Made by a program: the position numbers and the translations under genes. The notes below the pieces were generated by a model. That model was given only the letters and a program-made list of their open reading frames with translations, made no database searches and was not told where the DNA came from. Positions 16,868 to 25,594 of a stretch of 64,000 bases of DNA are shown in pieces; positions within the stretch are counted from its first letter, which is position 1, and each line of letters opens with the position of its first letter. Source of the stretch: [Scytonema hofmanni] UTEX 2349 (GTDB lineage: Bacteria; Cyanobacteriota; Cyanobacteriia; Cyanobacteriales; Nostocaceae); contig NZ_KK073768.1 of the NCBI RefSeq assembly GCF_000582685.1, positions 1,390,865-1,454,864 of the forward strand, given 5' to 3'.

Positions 16868-17440
16868 ATGAAAAATTTTGGGTTGACGCAAGGAAAAATT
16901 ACAACTCTAGAGGAGTTCTTAAAACTTCCATATATTGAGGAGTCACCAGCTTGGGAATATATTAACGCAGAGGCAATTCAGAAACCTATGGGAGGAGGTA
17001 AACACAGCTTATTGCAAAAACGTCTAGTTGCAGTAATTGATGCGTTGGGCAGTCACTACGAAGCTTTTCCGGAATTGCGCTGTACCTGCGGTAATCGTTC
17101 AGTAGTTCCTGATGTGGTTGTTATTTCCACCAATCAACTACCGCTGGATGAAAGCGGTGAAATTATCAGCAGTGGTATTGATTTTGCACCCGACTGGGTA
17201 ATAGAAATTCTTTCCCCAGCTCAAAGTCAAACTAAAGTAACTGGCAATATTTTACACTGTTTGAGAAATGGCACTCAGCTAGGATGGTTGATTGACCCAA
17301 GTGAGCGCTCTATTTTAGTTTATCAGCCTAATTGTTTACCAGATTTGTTAGCAGGAAAAGATATATTACCAGTGTTAGAAGATTTGAATTTGACACTCTC
17401 TGTCGATGAAATTTTTGCTTGGTTACAGCGGAAAAATTGA
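16868..17440 (+). CDS. Uma2-family restriction-endonuclease-like protein
   Basis: 190 residues, intact. N-terminal ITTLEEFLKLPYIEESPAWEYINAEAIQKPMGGGKHSLLQKRL, central VVPDVVVIS and DFAPDWVIEILSPAQSQTKVTGNILHCLRNGTQLGWLIDPSERSILVYQ give the Uma2 (DUF820) pattern, with the D...E-x-L putative active-site residues of the PD-(D/E)XK fold retained. The usual Lys following the S-P-x-x-S box is displaced. Cyanobacteria carry many paralogues of unknown function, often near mobile elements. ATG 16868 fits. Confidence 0.85.
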   Translation: MKNFGLTQGKITTLEEFLKLPYIEESPAWEYINAEAIQKPMGGGKHSLLQKRLVAVIDALGSHYEAFPELRCTCGNRSVVPDVVVISTNQLPLDESGEIISSGIDFAPDWVIEILSPAQSQTKVTGNILHCLRNGTQLGWLIDPSERSILVYQPNCLPDLLAGKDILPVLEDLNLTLSVDEIFAWLQRKN

Positions 17441-17603
17441 CATTATTCGTTATTCCTTTAGTACTGAAAGGGCAATTATCATGACTATTCGTGATATTGC
17501 GATCGCCAGCAGCATAGATTTACAGTGCGTAGGCGTAGCCCGTCGTAGACATCGCCTCCCAATGCTGCTTTGATTTCATAAAAATCAGATCAGACTGATA
17601 TCT

Positions 17604-18047
17604 TTAAGGTAAATAATTATTATCTAATAATTGTGCAAGAGTGTAAGGGCATTTTTCTAGAAAAATAGTTAAATCGGTTTTAATTTTCACAAAATCAACC
17701 GCACTTTGATAAATATTCTCTAAATCATCCTGTAACTTGTTTATTAAATTCGTCGTTAAATGATTATTTAAGTCATATCTAAAGGTTTTAATTTCTCCAA
17801 TCCAATGACGATAGTTTCTTTCATATTCCACCTGCCAATATTGGAGTAATAATATATGAATAATAATTTGCCTTAAAAGACTTTTTGCTTTAGCTAAATC
17901 TCTTTTCCCCAAACTGATTAATTCCTCAATTAAATTTTCTAAATCAAGTTGGTTAAACTGTTTTTGTTTTAATAATTCAATAGTTTCTTCTAACCATAAA
18001 TTGTCATCGCTTTCATATAGTTGTTTTAAGTTGGTAGTAATTGTCAT
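17604..18047 (-). CDS. DUF29 family protein
   Basis: 147 residues. The sequence LYESDDNLWLEETIELLKQKQFNQLDLENLIEELISLGKRDLAKAKSLLRQIIIHILLLQYW, then the YERNYRHWIGEI block, is the DUF29 signature. The protein is all-helical; the function is unknown. Cyanobacteria have many copies, often scattered with Uma2 genes in variable regions, as here. ATG 18047. Confidence 0.85.
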   Translation of the reverse strand: MTITTNLKQLYESDDNLWLEETIELLKQKQFNQLDLENLIEELISLGKRDLAKAKSLLRQIIIHILLLQYWQVEYERNYRHWIGEIKTFRYDLNNHLTTNLINKLQDDLENIYQSAVDFVKIKTDLTIFLEKCPYTLAQLLDNNYLP

Positions 18048-18238
18048 ATTTTTACCTTCTACCTACATTCCATAATTTAATCATATACAATTAGAAATTT
18101 ATAGATACAATCCACCAAAATGCGCGATCGCTCTTTCCAACAGGTATTTTCAAAAGTAGATCGCCTTTATCACCCTTTTTGATACCCCATGCTTGAAATA
18201 CTGTGAATTTCAGGTGGTGTTGGGTTAAAAAGGAAACT

Positions 18239-19372
18239 ATGAAAATCATTAAACCCTTCATCAACTGGCTAGAAATCCGCGCTTGTGCCCCTACACACAG
18301 CGGTTGGGTACTAGCAGGAATTGCAATTTGTTTTTTTGGGGCTGGTGTAAATACGATGGCTGGTTGGTTATATGTTATTAGCGGGGTCAGTTTTGCCCTG
18401 TTAATTGTTGCGGCTTTTTTACCACAGCGATCGCTTGTCGGTTTAGTTGTCAAACGTCGTTTTATCAACCCAGTTTCCGCAGGCGATGAACTCACGGTAG
18501 AATTAGAAATCCGCAATAACACAAAACAACCTATTAACTTGCTGCAAGTCGAGGATATCTTGCCGATTGTTTTGGGCAAACCAGTACAGCAGCCAATCGA
18601 AACGATTCAAAGCCAAAATAGTTATAAATGGGTATGCAATCACCCAACTGTGCGCCGGGGTGTTTATCGGTGGCAGACAGTCGAACTAGCCACAGGTGCG
18701 CCTTTAGGATTGTTTTGGTGTCGGCGTCAGCATGAATGTGCCGCAAAAGCGATCGTTTACCCGACTGTGTTACCCCTGACCAATTGCCCTTTGATAGACG
18801 AAATTGGGCAAGATGATAGCATAACAAGCGATCCTCGTGGGAAACCTTTTCAAACAGCCACAGCCGGATTAACGCGATCGCTTCGTCCCTACCGCACAGG
18901 CGACCCCATTCGTCTCATCCACTGGCGCAGCAGCGCCCGCTACGGCGATTTACGGGTACGGGAATTAGAAAAAGTTACAAACGGACAAGATATTATTATT
19001 GCCTTAGATAGTGCTGCAACCTGGGAAGAAGACAACTTTGAGAAAGCAGTGATTGCCGCAGCATCGCTGTATTTTTACGCACAAAGGCAACAGATGCAAG
19101 TGCAACTGTGGACAGCAGCCACAGATTTAGTTAAAGGTGAAACGATGGTTTTGGAAACTTTAGCGGCAACTCATCCAGGGGAAGATAATATCACAAAAGT
19201 TCCTAGTAGCTCGCCTTTAATTTGGCTGACTCCAAATCCAGCGATCGCCGGACTTCCTAACGGCAGTCGTTGGGTGTTGTGGCAGAATACATCAACCGTA
19301 AATTGGGATTACCCAGGAATTATTATCCAAAGCGATCGCCCACTGCAACCCCAGTTGCAAACAGGGTACTAG
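18239..19372 (+). CDS. DUF58 domain protein
   Basis: About 377 residues from ATG 18239, preceded by AAAGGAAACT. Two N-terminal membrane spans (SGWVLAGIAICFFGAGVNTMAG and LYVISGVSFALLIVAAFLP) are followed by a beta-rich region. The DUF58 signature LRPYRTGDPIRLIHWRSSARYGDLRVRELEK lies near residue 220, and a vWA-like segment DIIIALDSAATW follows. DUF58 proteins often accompany MoxR ATPases and transglutaminase proteins; no MoxR gene is next to this one. The function in cyanobacteria is not established. Confidence 0.87.
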   Translation: MKIIKPFINWLEIRACAPTHSGWVLAGIAICFFGAGVNTMAGWLYVISGVSFALLIVAAFLPQRSLVGLVVKRRFINPVSAGDELTVELEIRNNTKQPINLLQVEDILPIVLGKPVQQPIETIQSQNSYKWVCNHPTVRRGVYRWQTVELATGAPLGLFWCRRQHECAAKAIVYPTVLPLTNCPLIDEIGQDDSITSDPRGKPFQTATAGLTRSLRPYRTGDPIRLIHWRSSARYGDLRVRELEKVTNGQDIIIALDSAATWEEDNFEKAVIAAASLYFYAQRQQMQVQLWTAATDLVKGETMVLETLAATHPGEDNITKVPSSSPLIWLTPNPAIAGLPNGSRWVLWQNTSTVNWDYPGIIIQSDRPLQPQLQTGY

Positions 19373-19386
19373 TACCGCAAGGCGGA

Positions 19387-19417
19387 AGTCAAAAGTCAAA
19401 AGTCAAAAGTCAAAAGT
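19387..19417. repeat. 7-bp tandem repeat (AAAGTCA units)
   Basis: Four units of AAAGTCA/AGTCAAA just downstream of the DUF58 gene. A similar short array follows 31579. Belongs to the cyanobacterial heptamer class. Confidence 0.7.
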
Positions 19418-19557
19418 AATATGGAGTAAACTTTTTAGCGATTGAGAATGGTTGGTTTATTTCCGCCATGCTCTACTAGGGACACTTGGACACAGACGTA
19501 GCATTGCTACGTCTCCAGATGCGAGGGTTCTAATTTAAATCCAATTTTTTTGTCTTT

Positions 19558-20013
19558 TCAATAAGGCATCAAAGAATCTAATCTTCCAAGTACTGTCATA
19601 TCTTCTTCATCTAATTCTACTGGTATACCACTTCTAATTAATTCGGAAAAATCTTCATTAGGAACCATAATTGTCAGCGTATACAAGCGACTTGAACCTG
19701 TATTTTGAATTAAATGCGTGCCTGTGGGTGGAACTAACAAACTATCTCCGGCTTTAATTTTTACAGACTTTCCATCACAAACAGCAAGACCCTCACCTTT
19801 GAGGACAAAAAATATTTCTAATGCCCATTGATGGCGATTGGGCGGTGTTTTCCCATTAATATCAAAAATTTCTACACAACAAGTTATGGAAGCGTTAGCA
19901 TTTGCCGAATCAAAGATGATTGCTAACCGATTTGTGTCATTGGGACTAATGCGATAGGTTTGGAAATCTTTAGGAGACTTGACAACAGGAATTACACAAC
20001 GAGTAGCGTACAT
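19558..20013 (-). CDS. Cupin-domain protein
   Basis: 151 residues. A single cupin barrel: motif 1 covers the HQWALEIFFVLKGEGLAVCDG stretch near residue 62 and motif 2 covers GDSLLVPPTGTHLIQNTG near 90. The metal ligands H, E and H are present, although spacing in motif 1 is atypical. It could be a small dioxygenase, isomerase or ligand-binding protein. It lies convergent with the DUF58 gene and in the same orientation as the isochorismatase-fold hydrolase next door, so it may share a role with it. ATG 20013. Confidence 0.78.
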   Translation of the reverse strand: MYATRCVIPVVKSPKDFQTYRISPNDTNRLAIIFDSANANASITCCVEIFDINGKTPPNRHQWALEIFFVLKGEGLAVCDGKSVKIKAGDSLLVPPTGTHLIQNTGSSRLYTLTIMVPNEDFSELIRSGIPVELDEEDMTVLGRLDSLMPY

Positions 20014-20041
20014 TTAATTTACTTCCTCATAAGTTGTCGAT

Positions 20042-20080
20042 GGTTGTTAATGGGCATTGGGCATTGGGCATTGGGCATTG
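20042..20080. repeat. GGGCATT heptamer array
   Basis: Several GGGCATT units followed by a polypyrimidine CCCTTTCCCCCTTCCCC tract, between the cupin and hydrolase genes. Confidence 0.75.
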
Positions 20081-20136
20081 TTAATAATTCTTTTCCTTTT
20101 CCCTTTCCCCCTTCCCCCTTCCCCCTCTTAAAATAT

Positions 20137-20904
20137 CTACTTCAACACTTTTAAAATCGCTTGAGAGTCAGTTACAAAGCCGAAGCATTCTTTGACGTTG
20201 TATAGGGTTGCCAACCAACAATACTCAGGAGAAGTTGTCGCAGTGCAGTCTTTGACTAGCACGCAGTCATATCCTAAGAAGTTGGCATCGCATAGCGTGG
20301 TCATTACACATTGGTCAGCGTTGACACCAGCAAAAAACAGTGTCGTCCTTCCCAGGTTCCGCAAAATACTATCTAAAGGGGTATCCCAAAAGCCACTCAT
20401 GCGGTATTTATCTACGGTAATATCTTCGGGTAGTTGTTCGAGTTCATCGACCACCGCAGCTGCCCAACTACCTGCCATTAATACTTTAGCACCGTTAGTA
20501 GGTAGGGGATCGCCTAATCCCACGCCTTCGCCTGTGGGGTTGTAAACGTGAAGCGTAGCAGCGCTAATATTGAGTAAGTCGGGACGATTAGCCCAATTTA
20601 CCCAAATTACGGGAACTCCAGCAGAACGAAGTTCTGGAAGTAAGTTTTTCAAAGGTTCGATGGGCTGACGTGCTGGATTGACATCCACGCCAATATGTGA
20701 TAACCAACCATCAGGGTGGCAAAAGTCGTTTTGCATATCAATGATGACGATGGCGGTTTTTGCCAAGTCAAGGCGCAGTTGTTTAGTTTCTGTTGCTAAG
20801 ATAACTCTTTGTGGGGTTACGGGAGGACGAGTGATATCTGCGATCGCATCATTCACCATCCAAGCATTTGGTGCAACTCCCAGTGTCCGAAAAGGCAAAT
20901 TCAT
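20137..20904 (-). CDS. Isochorismatase-superfamily cysteine hydrolase
   Basis: About 255 residues from ATG 20904 (AAGGA 7 bases upstream). The catalytic triad of the amidohydrolase-type isochorismatase fold is present: Asp in AIVIIDMQNDFCH, Lys in TVDKYRMSGFWDTPLD, and Cys in AGVNADQCVMTT. Such enzymes hydrolyse amides of small molecules (N-carbamoylsarcosine, biuret, ureidoacrylate, nicotinamide). The long N-terminal extension and the WxxWANRPDL insert make it resemble the ureidoacrylate/biuret hydrolase branch more than nicotinamidase, though I cannot assign the substrate. Divergent from a purine/triazine-type deaminase gene. Confidence 0.85.
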   Translation of the reverse strand: MNLPFRTLGVAPNAWMVNDAIADITRPPVTPQRVILATETKQLRLDLAKTAIVIIDMQNDFCHPDGWLSHIGVDVNPARQPIEPLKNLLPELRSAGVPVIWVNWANRPDLLNISAATLHVYNPTGEGVGLGDPLPTNGAKVLMAGSWAAAVVDELEQLPEDITVDKYRMSGFWDTPLDSILRNLGRTTLFFAGVNADQCVMTTLCDANFLGYDCVLVKDCTATTSPEYCWLATLYNVKECFGFVTDSQAILKVLK

Positions 20905-20975
20905 AAATTCCTTCACTCGATATTGTATCTTGAATTTATTTTGAAGGTGAAATTACTTAATTAAGGTTAAATATT

Positions 20976-22376
20976 GTGGACTTGACAATAATAAATGTTT
21001 TAATTCCGGTTGAAAACGGTTACGATACCGTAGATGTGCAGGTTGTAGATAATGCGATCGCTGCAATCTCTCCTGGGATAGATGGAACAGCGATGGCAAT
21101 TGATGGTAAAAATAAACTGCTACTACCCGGTTTCGTTAACGCCCACACCCACTCTTCGGAAATGTGGCAGCGGGGAATTATGTCAGTGTTTCCCCTAGAA
21201 TTATGGTTGGCGGAACTTTACGACTTTGCACCGCTAGATATCGAGAAAGTGTACCTCAGCGCGTTGGGTACAGCTGTAGAAACTTTACTTTCGGGTGGTA
21301 CAACTATAGTAGATCATCTGATACTAATTCCGGGGAAAGAGTTAGAAACCATTGCCACAGCGGTTCGTGCTTACAAAGAAGTAGGAATTCGCGCTTTTGT
21401 CGCACCGTTAATTCAAGATGAATCTTTGACTGCGGGGATACCATCTGGAGAATCAGAACAGACTCATGAGCCTTATTTTCGCTCAACCCAGGCAACATTG
21501 GAAATTATCTCTCAAGCGGTAAAGCAATTTCATCGCCCAGATGAGGGTATATATATTGTTACAGCACCCACAGGGATACAATTGTGTTCTGATGCTTTAT
21601 TTACTGGCTGTATTGAATTAAGCGAAAAATACAATCTTTGCCGTCACTCGCACTTACTCGAAACCAAAGCGCAAGAAAAACTCGCTCAAGAAAAATACGG
21701 TTGCAGTGCTGTTGAACATCTGAAACGAATTGGATATTTAGGCGATCGCACTTCTTTGGCACATTGCGTACACTTAACTGAAGCTGACATCACCATCCTT
21801 GCAGAAACAAAATCTACAGTCGTTCACAACCCCTTAAGCAATTTGCGTTTAGGTAGTGGCATTGCTCCCATATTAAAATATCTTCAAGCTGGGGTAAACG
21901 TCACCTTTGGCTGTGATGGTTCATCTAGCAACGACTCCCAAGACTTACTCGAAACCATCAAAATGGGTTCAATACTGCACAACGTCACCGACTTTGATTA
22001 TCAACACTGGATTACACCCCGTCAAGCTGTAGAAATGGCTTCTAATGGTGGTGCAAAAGGACTTAATATCGCAGATGAAATTGGTTCCCTTGCTGTTGGC
22101 AAAAAAGCCGATTTAGTAATGTATGACCTCACCAGTTTATCACTTTTGCCGCGTACCGATCCAATTGGTTTATTAGTTTTAGGTCGTCCTACCAACGTTG
22201 TAAATAGCGTCTGGGTAAATGGCAAGCAAATCGTCGCTGATGGTAAAGTAACAACTATTGATGTTGATAACTTGCGGCAAGAATTATTCAATCACAGTCA
22301 GTGGCAGACAACACGCAAATCGCAAACCGTCGCGCAAATAGAAACGCATTATCGCACAGTGATGGGTTTAAGTTAA
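20976..22376 (+). CDS. Amidohydrolase of the ATZ/TRZ (chlorohydrolase/deaminase) family
   Basis: 466 residues from GTG 20976. Metal and catalytic positions are clear: VNAHTHSSE (HxH near residues 57-59), CRHSHLLETKAQ (His and Glu near 228), SLAHCVHL (His), and TFGCDGSSSND (Asp near 313), followed by the SLAVGKKADLVMYDL C-terminal beta-sandwich. The family includes guanine, cytosine and S-adenosylhomocysteine deaminases and triazine hydrolases. The neighbours (isochorismatase-fold amidase, nucleoside transporter) argue for use of nucleobase-like N-heterocycles. The substrate is not determined. Confidence 0.87.
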   Translation: MDLTIINVLIPVENGYDTVDVQVVDNAIAAISPGIDGTAMAIDGKNKLLLPGFVNAHTHSSEMWQRGIMSVFPLELWLAELYDFAPLDIEKVYLSALGTAVETLLSGGTTIVDHLILIPGKELETIATAVRAYKEVGIRAFVAPLIQDESLTAGIPSGESEQTHEPYFRSTQATLEIISQAVKQFHRPDEGIYIVTAPTGIQLCSDALFTGCIELSEKYNLCRHSHLLETKAQEKLAQEKYGCSAVEHLKRIGYLGDRTSLAHCVHLTEADITILAETKSTVVHNPLSNLRLGSGIAPILKYLQAGVNVTFGCDGSSSNDSQDLLETIKMGSILHNVTDFDYQHWITPRQAVEMASNGGAKGLNIADEIGSLAVGKKADLVMYDLTSLSLLPRTDPIGLLVLGRPTNVVNSVWVNGKQIVADGKVTTIDVDNLRQELFNHSQWQTTRKSQTVAQIETHYRTVMGLS

Positions 22377-22377
22377 A

Positions 22378-22529
22378 TCATCTCATATCCGACAAATCAC
22401 ATATATTATTGTAGAGACGTTCCGCCGGAACGTCTTTACGACAATTGTAGAGACGTTCCGCTGGAACGTCTTTACGACGATTGGAATGTTTTTATTAATG
22501 TTAATTAAGCGTACATGATACGAGATAAT
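22378..22529. repeat. Interspersed element related to 2470-2649, opposite orientation
   Basis: The right end, read on the minus strand, is GTATCATGTACGCTTAATTA plus ACATTAATAAAAACATTCC, nearly the same as the left end of the element at 2470. Inside are two copies of the palindromic GACGTTCCGCCGGAACGTC unit. The element lies between the deaminase and transporter genes. Confidence 0.7.
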
Positions 22530-22570
22530 TCTTAAGCTGCTTCAATATCTTAATTGCCTTGGGAGTATAC

Positions 22571-23779
22571 ATGGAACGAGCCATTTCCGCATTGGGTGTA
22601 TTAGTTTTCATTGCCATATCCTACGCTTTATCTAACAACCGTCGCGCTATACGTTGGCAAACTATCGCTTGGGGGTTGGGGTTAGAATTTACATTTGCAC
22701 TGTTGATTTTGAAAACTCCCGGTGGTTTAGCTGTGTTTAAATCTCTCGGCGATGTGGTAAGTAATTTTTTAGCATTCTCTGATGAAGGTGCAAAATTCGT
22801 CTTTGGAGAAAAATTTAAAGATCATTTATTTGCCTTTCAAGTGCTACCGACAATCATCTTTTTCTCTGCCTTCATCAGTGTATTATACCATTACGGAATT
22901 TTGCAGTGGGTGGTGAATGGGCTGGCGTGGGTGATGATGAAGACAATGAAAACATCAGGGGCTGAATCTTTATCGACTGCTGGTAATATCTTTTTGGGAC
23001 CCACTGAATCACCGCTGATAGTTAAACCCTTTGTGGCAACAATGACACAATCAGAATTGTTCGCGGTAATGACAGGTGGTTTTGCCACAATTGCCGGTGG
23101 AGTACTAGGTGCTTATTTATCGTTTGGTATCCCACCAGAACACTTAATTGCCGCATTCTTTATGACTGCTCCCACTGCCCTTGTGGTAGCAAAACTGCTT
23201 TATCCAGAAACGGAAGTATCCGATACGGCGGGTAAAGTAAAGATGGATGTGAAAACCAATTACGTCAATGTCATTGATGCTGCCACTACCGGAGCGCTTG
23301 ACGGTGTGAAATTAGCCGTTAATGTCGGGGTGATGATTATTGCCTTTTTAGGATTGTTAGCCGCTGTAAATGCCCTGCTGGGATGGTTGGGAGTGCTTGT
23401 TAATTTACCGCAGTTGTCATTAGAGTGGATATTGTCTTTTATTATGGCACCATTGGCGTGGTTGATGGGCGTGCCTTTAGCTGATTGCGGACAAGTAGGA
23501 GCGTTGTTAGGTAAAAAGACGATTTTGAATGAGTTTATTGCTTACGTAGATTTGGGGAAACTGATTAAAGAGGGCAAAATTTCCCAGCGAGGAGCAATTA
23601 TTGCCACTTACGCGCTGTGTAATTTTGCGAATATCGGCTCAATCGGCATTACCATCGGTGGAATTACCGGGATGGCACCAAACCGCCAGCACGATTTAGC
23701 GCGTATGGGTGTAAGCTCAATGATTGGCGGATTGCTTGCAGGTTTTATCACCGCTTGTATTGCTGGGATATTGGTATAA
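22571..23779 (+). CDS. Concentrative nucleoside transporter (NupC/CNT family)
   Basis: About 402 residues from ATG 22571. Cation-coupled uptake of nucleosides across the inner membrane. The N-terminal RAIRWQTIAWGLGLEFTFALLILKT, the signature GTESP-type loop (FLGPTESPLIVKPF near residue 140), the FATIAGGVLGAY segment and C-terminal YALCNFANIGSIGITIGGITGMAPNR are CNT hallmarks. Eight or so membrane spans. It is in the same direction as the deaminase gene but separated by a repeat, so it may be read from its own promoter. Likely supplies nucleosides or bases to the neighbouring hydrolases. Confidence 0.92.
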   Translation: MERAISALGVLVFIAISYALSNNRRAIRWQTIAWGLGLEFTFALLILKTPGGLAVFKSLGDVVSNFLAFSDEGAKFVFGEKFKDHLFAFQVLPTIIFFSAFISVLYHYGILQWVVNGLAWVMMKTMKTSGAESLSTAGNIFLGPTESPLIVKPFVATMTQSELFAVMTGGFATIAGGVLGAYLSFGIPPEHLIAAFFMTAPTALVVAKLLYPETEVSDTAGKVKMDVKTNYVNVIDAATTGALDGVKLAVNVGVMIIAFLGLLAAVNALLGWLGVLVNLPQLSLEWILSFIMAPLAWLMGVPLADCGQVGALLGKKTILNEFIAYVDLGKLIKEGKISQRGAIIATYALCNFANIGSIGITIGGITGMAPNRQHDLARMGVSSMIGGLLAGFITACIAGILV

Positions 23780-23782
23780 TTT

Positions 23783-23825
23783 GTTAGTTGTTAGTTGTTG
23801 GTTGTTAGTTGTTAGTTGTTAATTG
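23783..23825. repeat. GTTAGTT heptamer array
   Basis: Six units of GTTAGTT/GTTGGTT right after the transporter gene, with complementary CAACTAACCACC sequence a few bases beyond that could pair with it. Confidence 0.75.
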
Positions 23826-23866
23826 ATATTTCTTCACAACTAACCACCATCCACCAACAAATCCCA

Positions 23867-24325
23867 TTATTCTTTATTGACGTAACCCACTTTCCAATTT
23901 TGTGGCTGTTTTAATTGATCTCCTTTACCTTGGATAATTAATTGAAGAGCAACCCGCGTGTTCAAAAATCCTTTGATCAGATAATATCCTGGTTTGGCAT
24001 TTATGCTTTCAGCTAAGTTCGTGTCAACATATTTAAAGACTCCGCAATTAACTTCAGTTTTATCTATTGTCACTGTAAACAAAAAGTCATTGCGATATCC
24101 ATTCGGAATCATAAATAGACCGTAAACATTATGCGGACCATTCCAAGGCTTTATTACAATTTTCTCTGGATGAGTGTAGTATTTTTCGCTTTTTGAGGAA
24201 AAAAACCCCCATTCACGGCAACTAGTGATTGGCGATCGCTCTGAGAATTCCGAGACGTAAGAAAAGCCTAAAATGCTTAATAAGCTAAGTGCAAATAAGA
24301 TGTAAAGCAGTTGATTTTTTCGCAC
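23867..24325 (-). CDS. Secreted or membrane-anchored hypothetical protein
   Basis: 152 residues. An N-terminal signal sequence or anchor (LLYILFALSLLSILGFSYV) is followed by a soluble domain with two Cys residues (SCREWGF near residue 36 and EVNCGVF near 95) that might form a disulfide. No family was recognised. ATG 24325. It is convergent with the transporter gene and separated from it by a short repeat. Confidence 0.65.
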   Translation of the reverse strand: MRKNQLLYILFALSLLSILGFSYVSEFSERSPITSCREWGFFSSKSEKYYTHPEKIVIKPWNGPHNVYGLFMIPNGYRNDFLFTVTIDKTEVNCGVFKYVDTNLAESINAKPGYYLIKGFLNTRVALQLIIQGKGDQLKQPQNWKVGYVNKE

Positions 24326-24459
24326 TTGTTCTACCCATGATTGTCTTTTTAAGTTTATAGCTTACAAAATTTTCCTGCGGCTAGAGTAATTTTAACTCTA
24401 AAAAATCTGTCTGGGGTTAATCCCAAAGTGGGAGTATATATCGAAATTTTGACATAGCT

Positions 24460-24553
24460 AGGACTTACGCACTTGTTACCAGAAAACAAGACTTAGATAG
24501 GTGCAACCGAAGCGTCGATAGGGACGGAAATATGCAGTCCGTGCGTAAGTCCT
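24460..24553. mobile_element. MITE-like element, 94 bp, copy 2
   Basis: The same 13-bp terminal inverted repeats (AGGACTTACGCAC / GTGCGTAAGTCCT) as the copy at 8242-8332; the left inner 25 bp (TTACCAGAAAACAAGACTT) are also shared, while the centre differs. It forms the 3' end of the small frame at 24476-24778. Confidence 0.8.
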
Positions 24554-24778
24554 GATAGCAAAGAGCGATCGCTTATTATAAAATTCACAAAAAAATGTAG
24601 TAAAGGTTACTTCACTACAAACAAGCTGCATTTTCTTTCCTGGTTTTGTGTAAACATCAACTAATTGCATAACTTTCCGCTTTTTTAAGAAACCAGACAT
24701 AAATGGTGTTTCCAAGGCTAAGTCAAACAAATAAGCAAATATTAACGATATTACCACACTCAAGAAGTACAATGTCAC
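24476..24778 (-). CDS. Doubtful small membrane protein, 3' end replaced by a MITE
   Basis: A 100-codon frame from GTG 24778. The first 25 residues form a hydrophobic segment (MTLYFLSVVISLIFAYLFDLAL) followed by a basic soluble stretch. The last roughly 25 residues (IRTYARTAYFRPYRRFGC onward) are encoded by the MITE and are clearly not native. It is either a truncated remnant of a small membrane protein or a chance frame. Confidence 0.3.
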   Translation of the reverse strand: MTLYFLSVVISLIFAYLFDLALETPFMSGFLKKRKVMQLVDVYTKPGKKMQLVCSEVTFTTFFCEFYNKRSLFAIRTYARTAYFRPYRRFGCTYLSLVFW

Positions 24779-24907
24779 TGCTGTGTTTTTTTGCTAGTGA
24801 TGTTATGAGAAATTTTGTCTCAGTTATCAAAATTCAGGTAAATAAAGAAATAATAGTTTTAATTAAAACTGCAATTTAATTAAAAAATCTTATTACCATC
24901 TTAATAT

Positions 24908-25594
24908 TTAACATTGTGCAATTTTGATATTACGGCTTTTAATTACTCGTGCAGGAACACCTACAGCAACTGAAAAAGGAGGAATATTTTTGCTAACAAC
25001 AGAACCGGCACCAATAACACTGCCTTTACCAATAGTGACTCCATCTAATACCTTCACTCCAGAACCTAACCAACAATCATCTTCAATTACAATTCCCTCG
25101 CGAGTTACACCTTGTAAGCTAATCAACTCCGTGGGATGTGAAAAGATATGATTATTAGCGAATATTCCGGTGTGTGCTGCAATCAAACAGTTTTTACCAA
25201 TCTTAATATTGCCAGGACCAGCAATACAAACATAAGGACCGATGAAGGTAGATTCATCTATGTATATTGACGTATTTATTAACGCCTTTATATCAACACC
25301 ATAGTTAAGTCCAACTCTATCTGCTAAATAAATTTTGTTGTTTTTGTCTCCACTGGCATCAAGATTAACACCTCGTAAAATCTGCACATTATTGCCTATT
25401 TTAATACAAGGAGTGTTGATGAATTCAACCCCGTATTGAATATAAACTGATTTACCTATTTCGCCAAAAATATTACTATAAAGCGAAGTTCGTAATTTGC
25501 TACCTATAAAATTTGTGGGTATACCTTTTAACAAATTAGTTAAAACAGTTTCTTGGATTTGTTTCCACTTTGAGATATAAGCTTGCTCGTTCAT
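24908..25594 (-). CDS. Left-handed beta-helix (hexapeptide) acyltransferase
   Basis: About 228 residues from ATG 25594 (MNEQAYISKWKQIQ). Repeated hexapeptide units ([LIV]-G-x4) run through residues 60-210: CIKIGNNVQILRGV, SIYIDESTFIGPYVCIAGPG, IKIGKNCLIAAHTGIFANNH, IVIEDDCWLGSGVKVLDGVTIGKGSVIGAGSVVSKNIPPFSVAVGVPARVIK. The His of FANNHIF is the likely catalytic residue, and the C-terminal VGVPARVIKSR is typical of the maltose/galactoside O-acetyltransferase group. Probably acetylates a sugar of a surface polysaccharide; the acceptor is unknown. Confidence 0.88.
   Translation of the reverse strand: MNEQAYISKWKQIQETVLTNLLKGIPTNFIGSKLRTSLYSNIFGEIGKSVYIQYGVEFINTPCIKIGNNVQILRGVNLDASGDKNNKIYLADRVGLNYGVDIKALINTSIYIDESTFIGPYVCIAGPGNIKIGKNCLIAAHTGIFANNHIFSHPTELISLQGVTREGIVIEDDCWLGSGVKVLDGVTIGKGSVIGAGSVVSKNIPPFSVAVGVPARVIKSRNIKIAQC

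Noticed and set aside
17480..17575. Short plus-strand frame (MTIRDIAIASS...) after the Uma2 gene
   Set aside because: About 31 codons, composed of a HIP1 site and the dispersed GCGTAGGCGTAGCCCG repeat; at most a remnant of a gene start.
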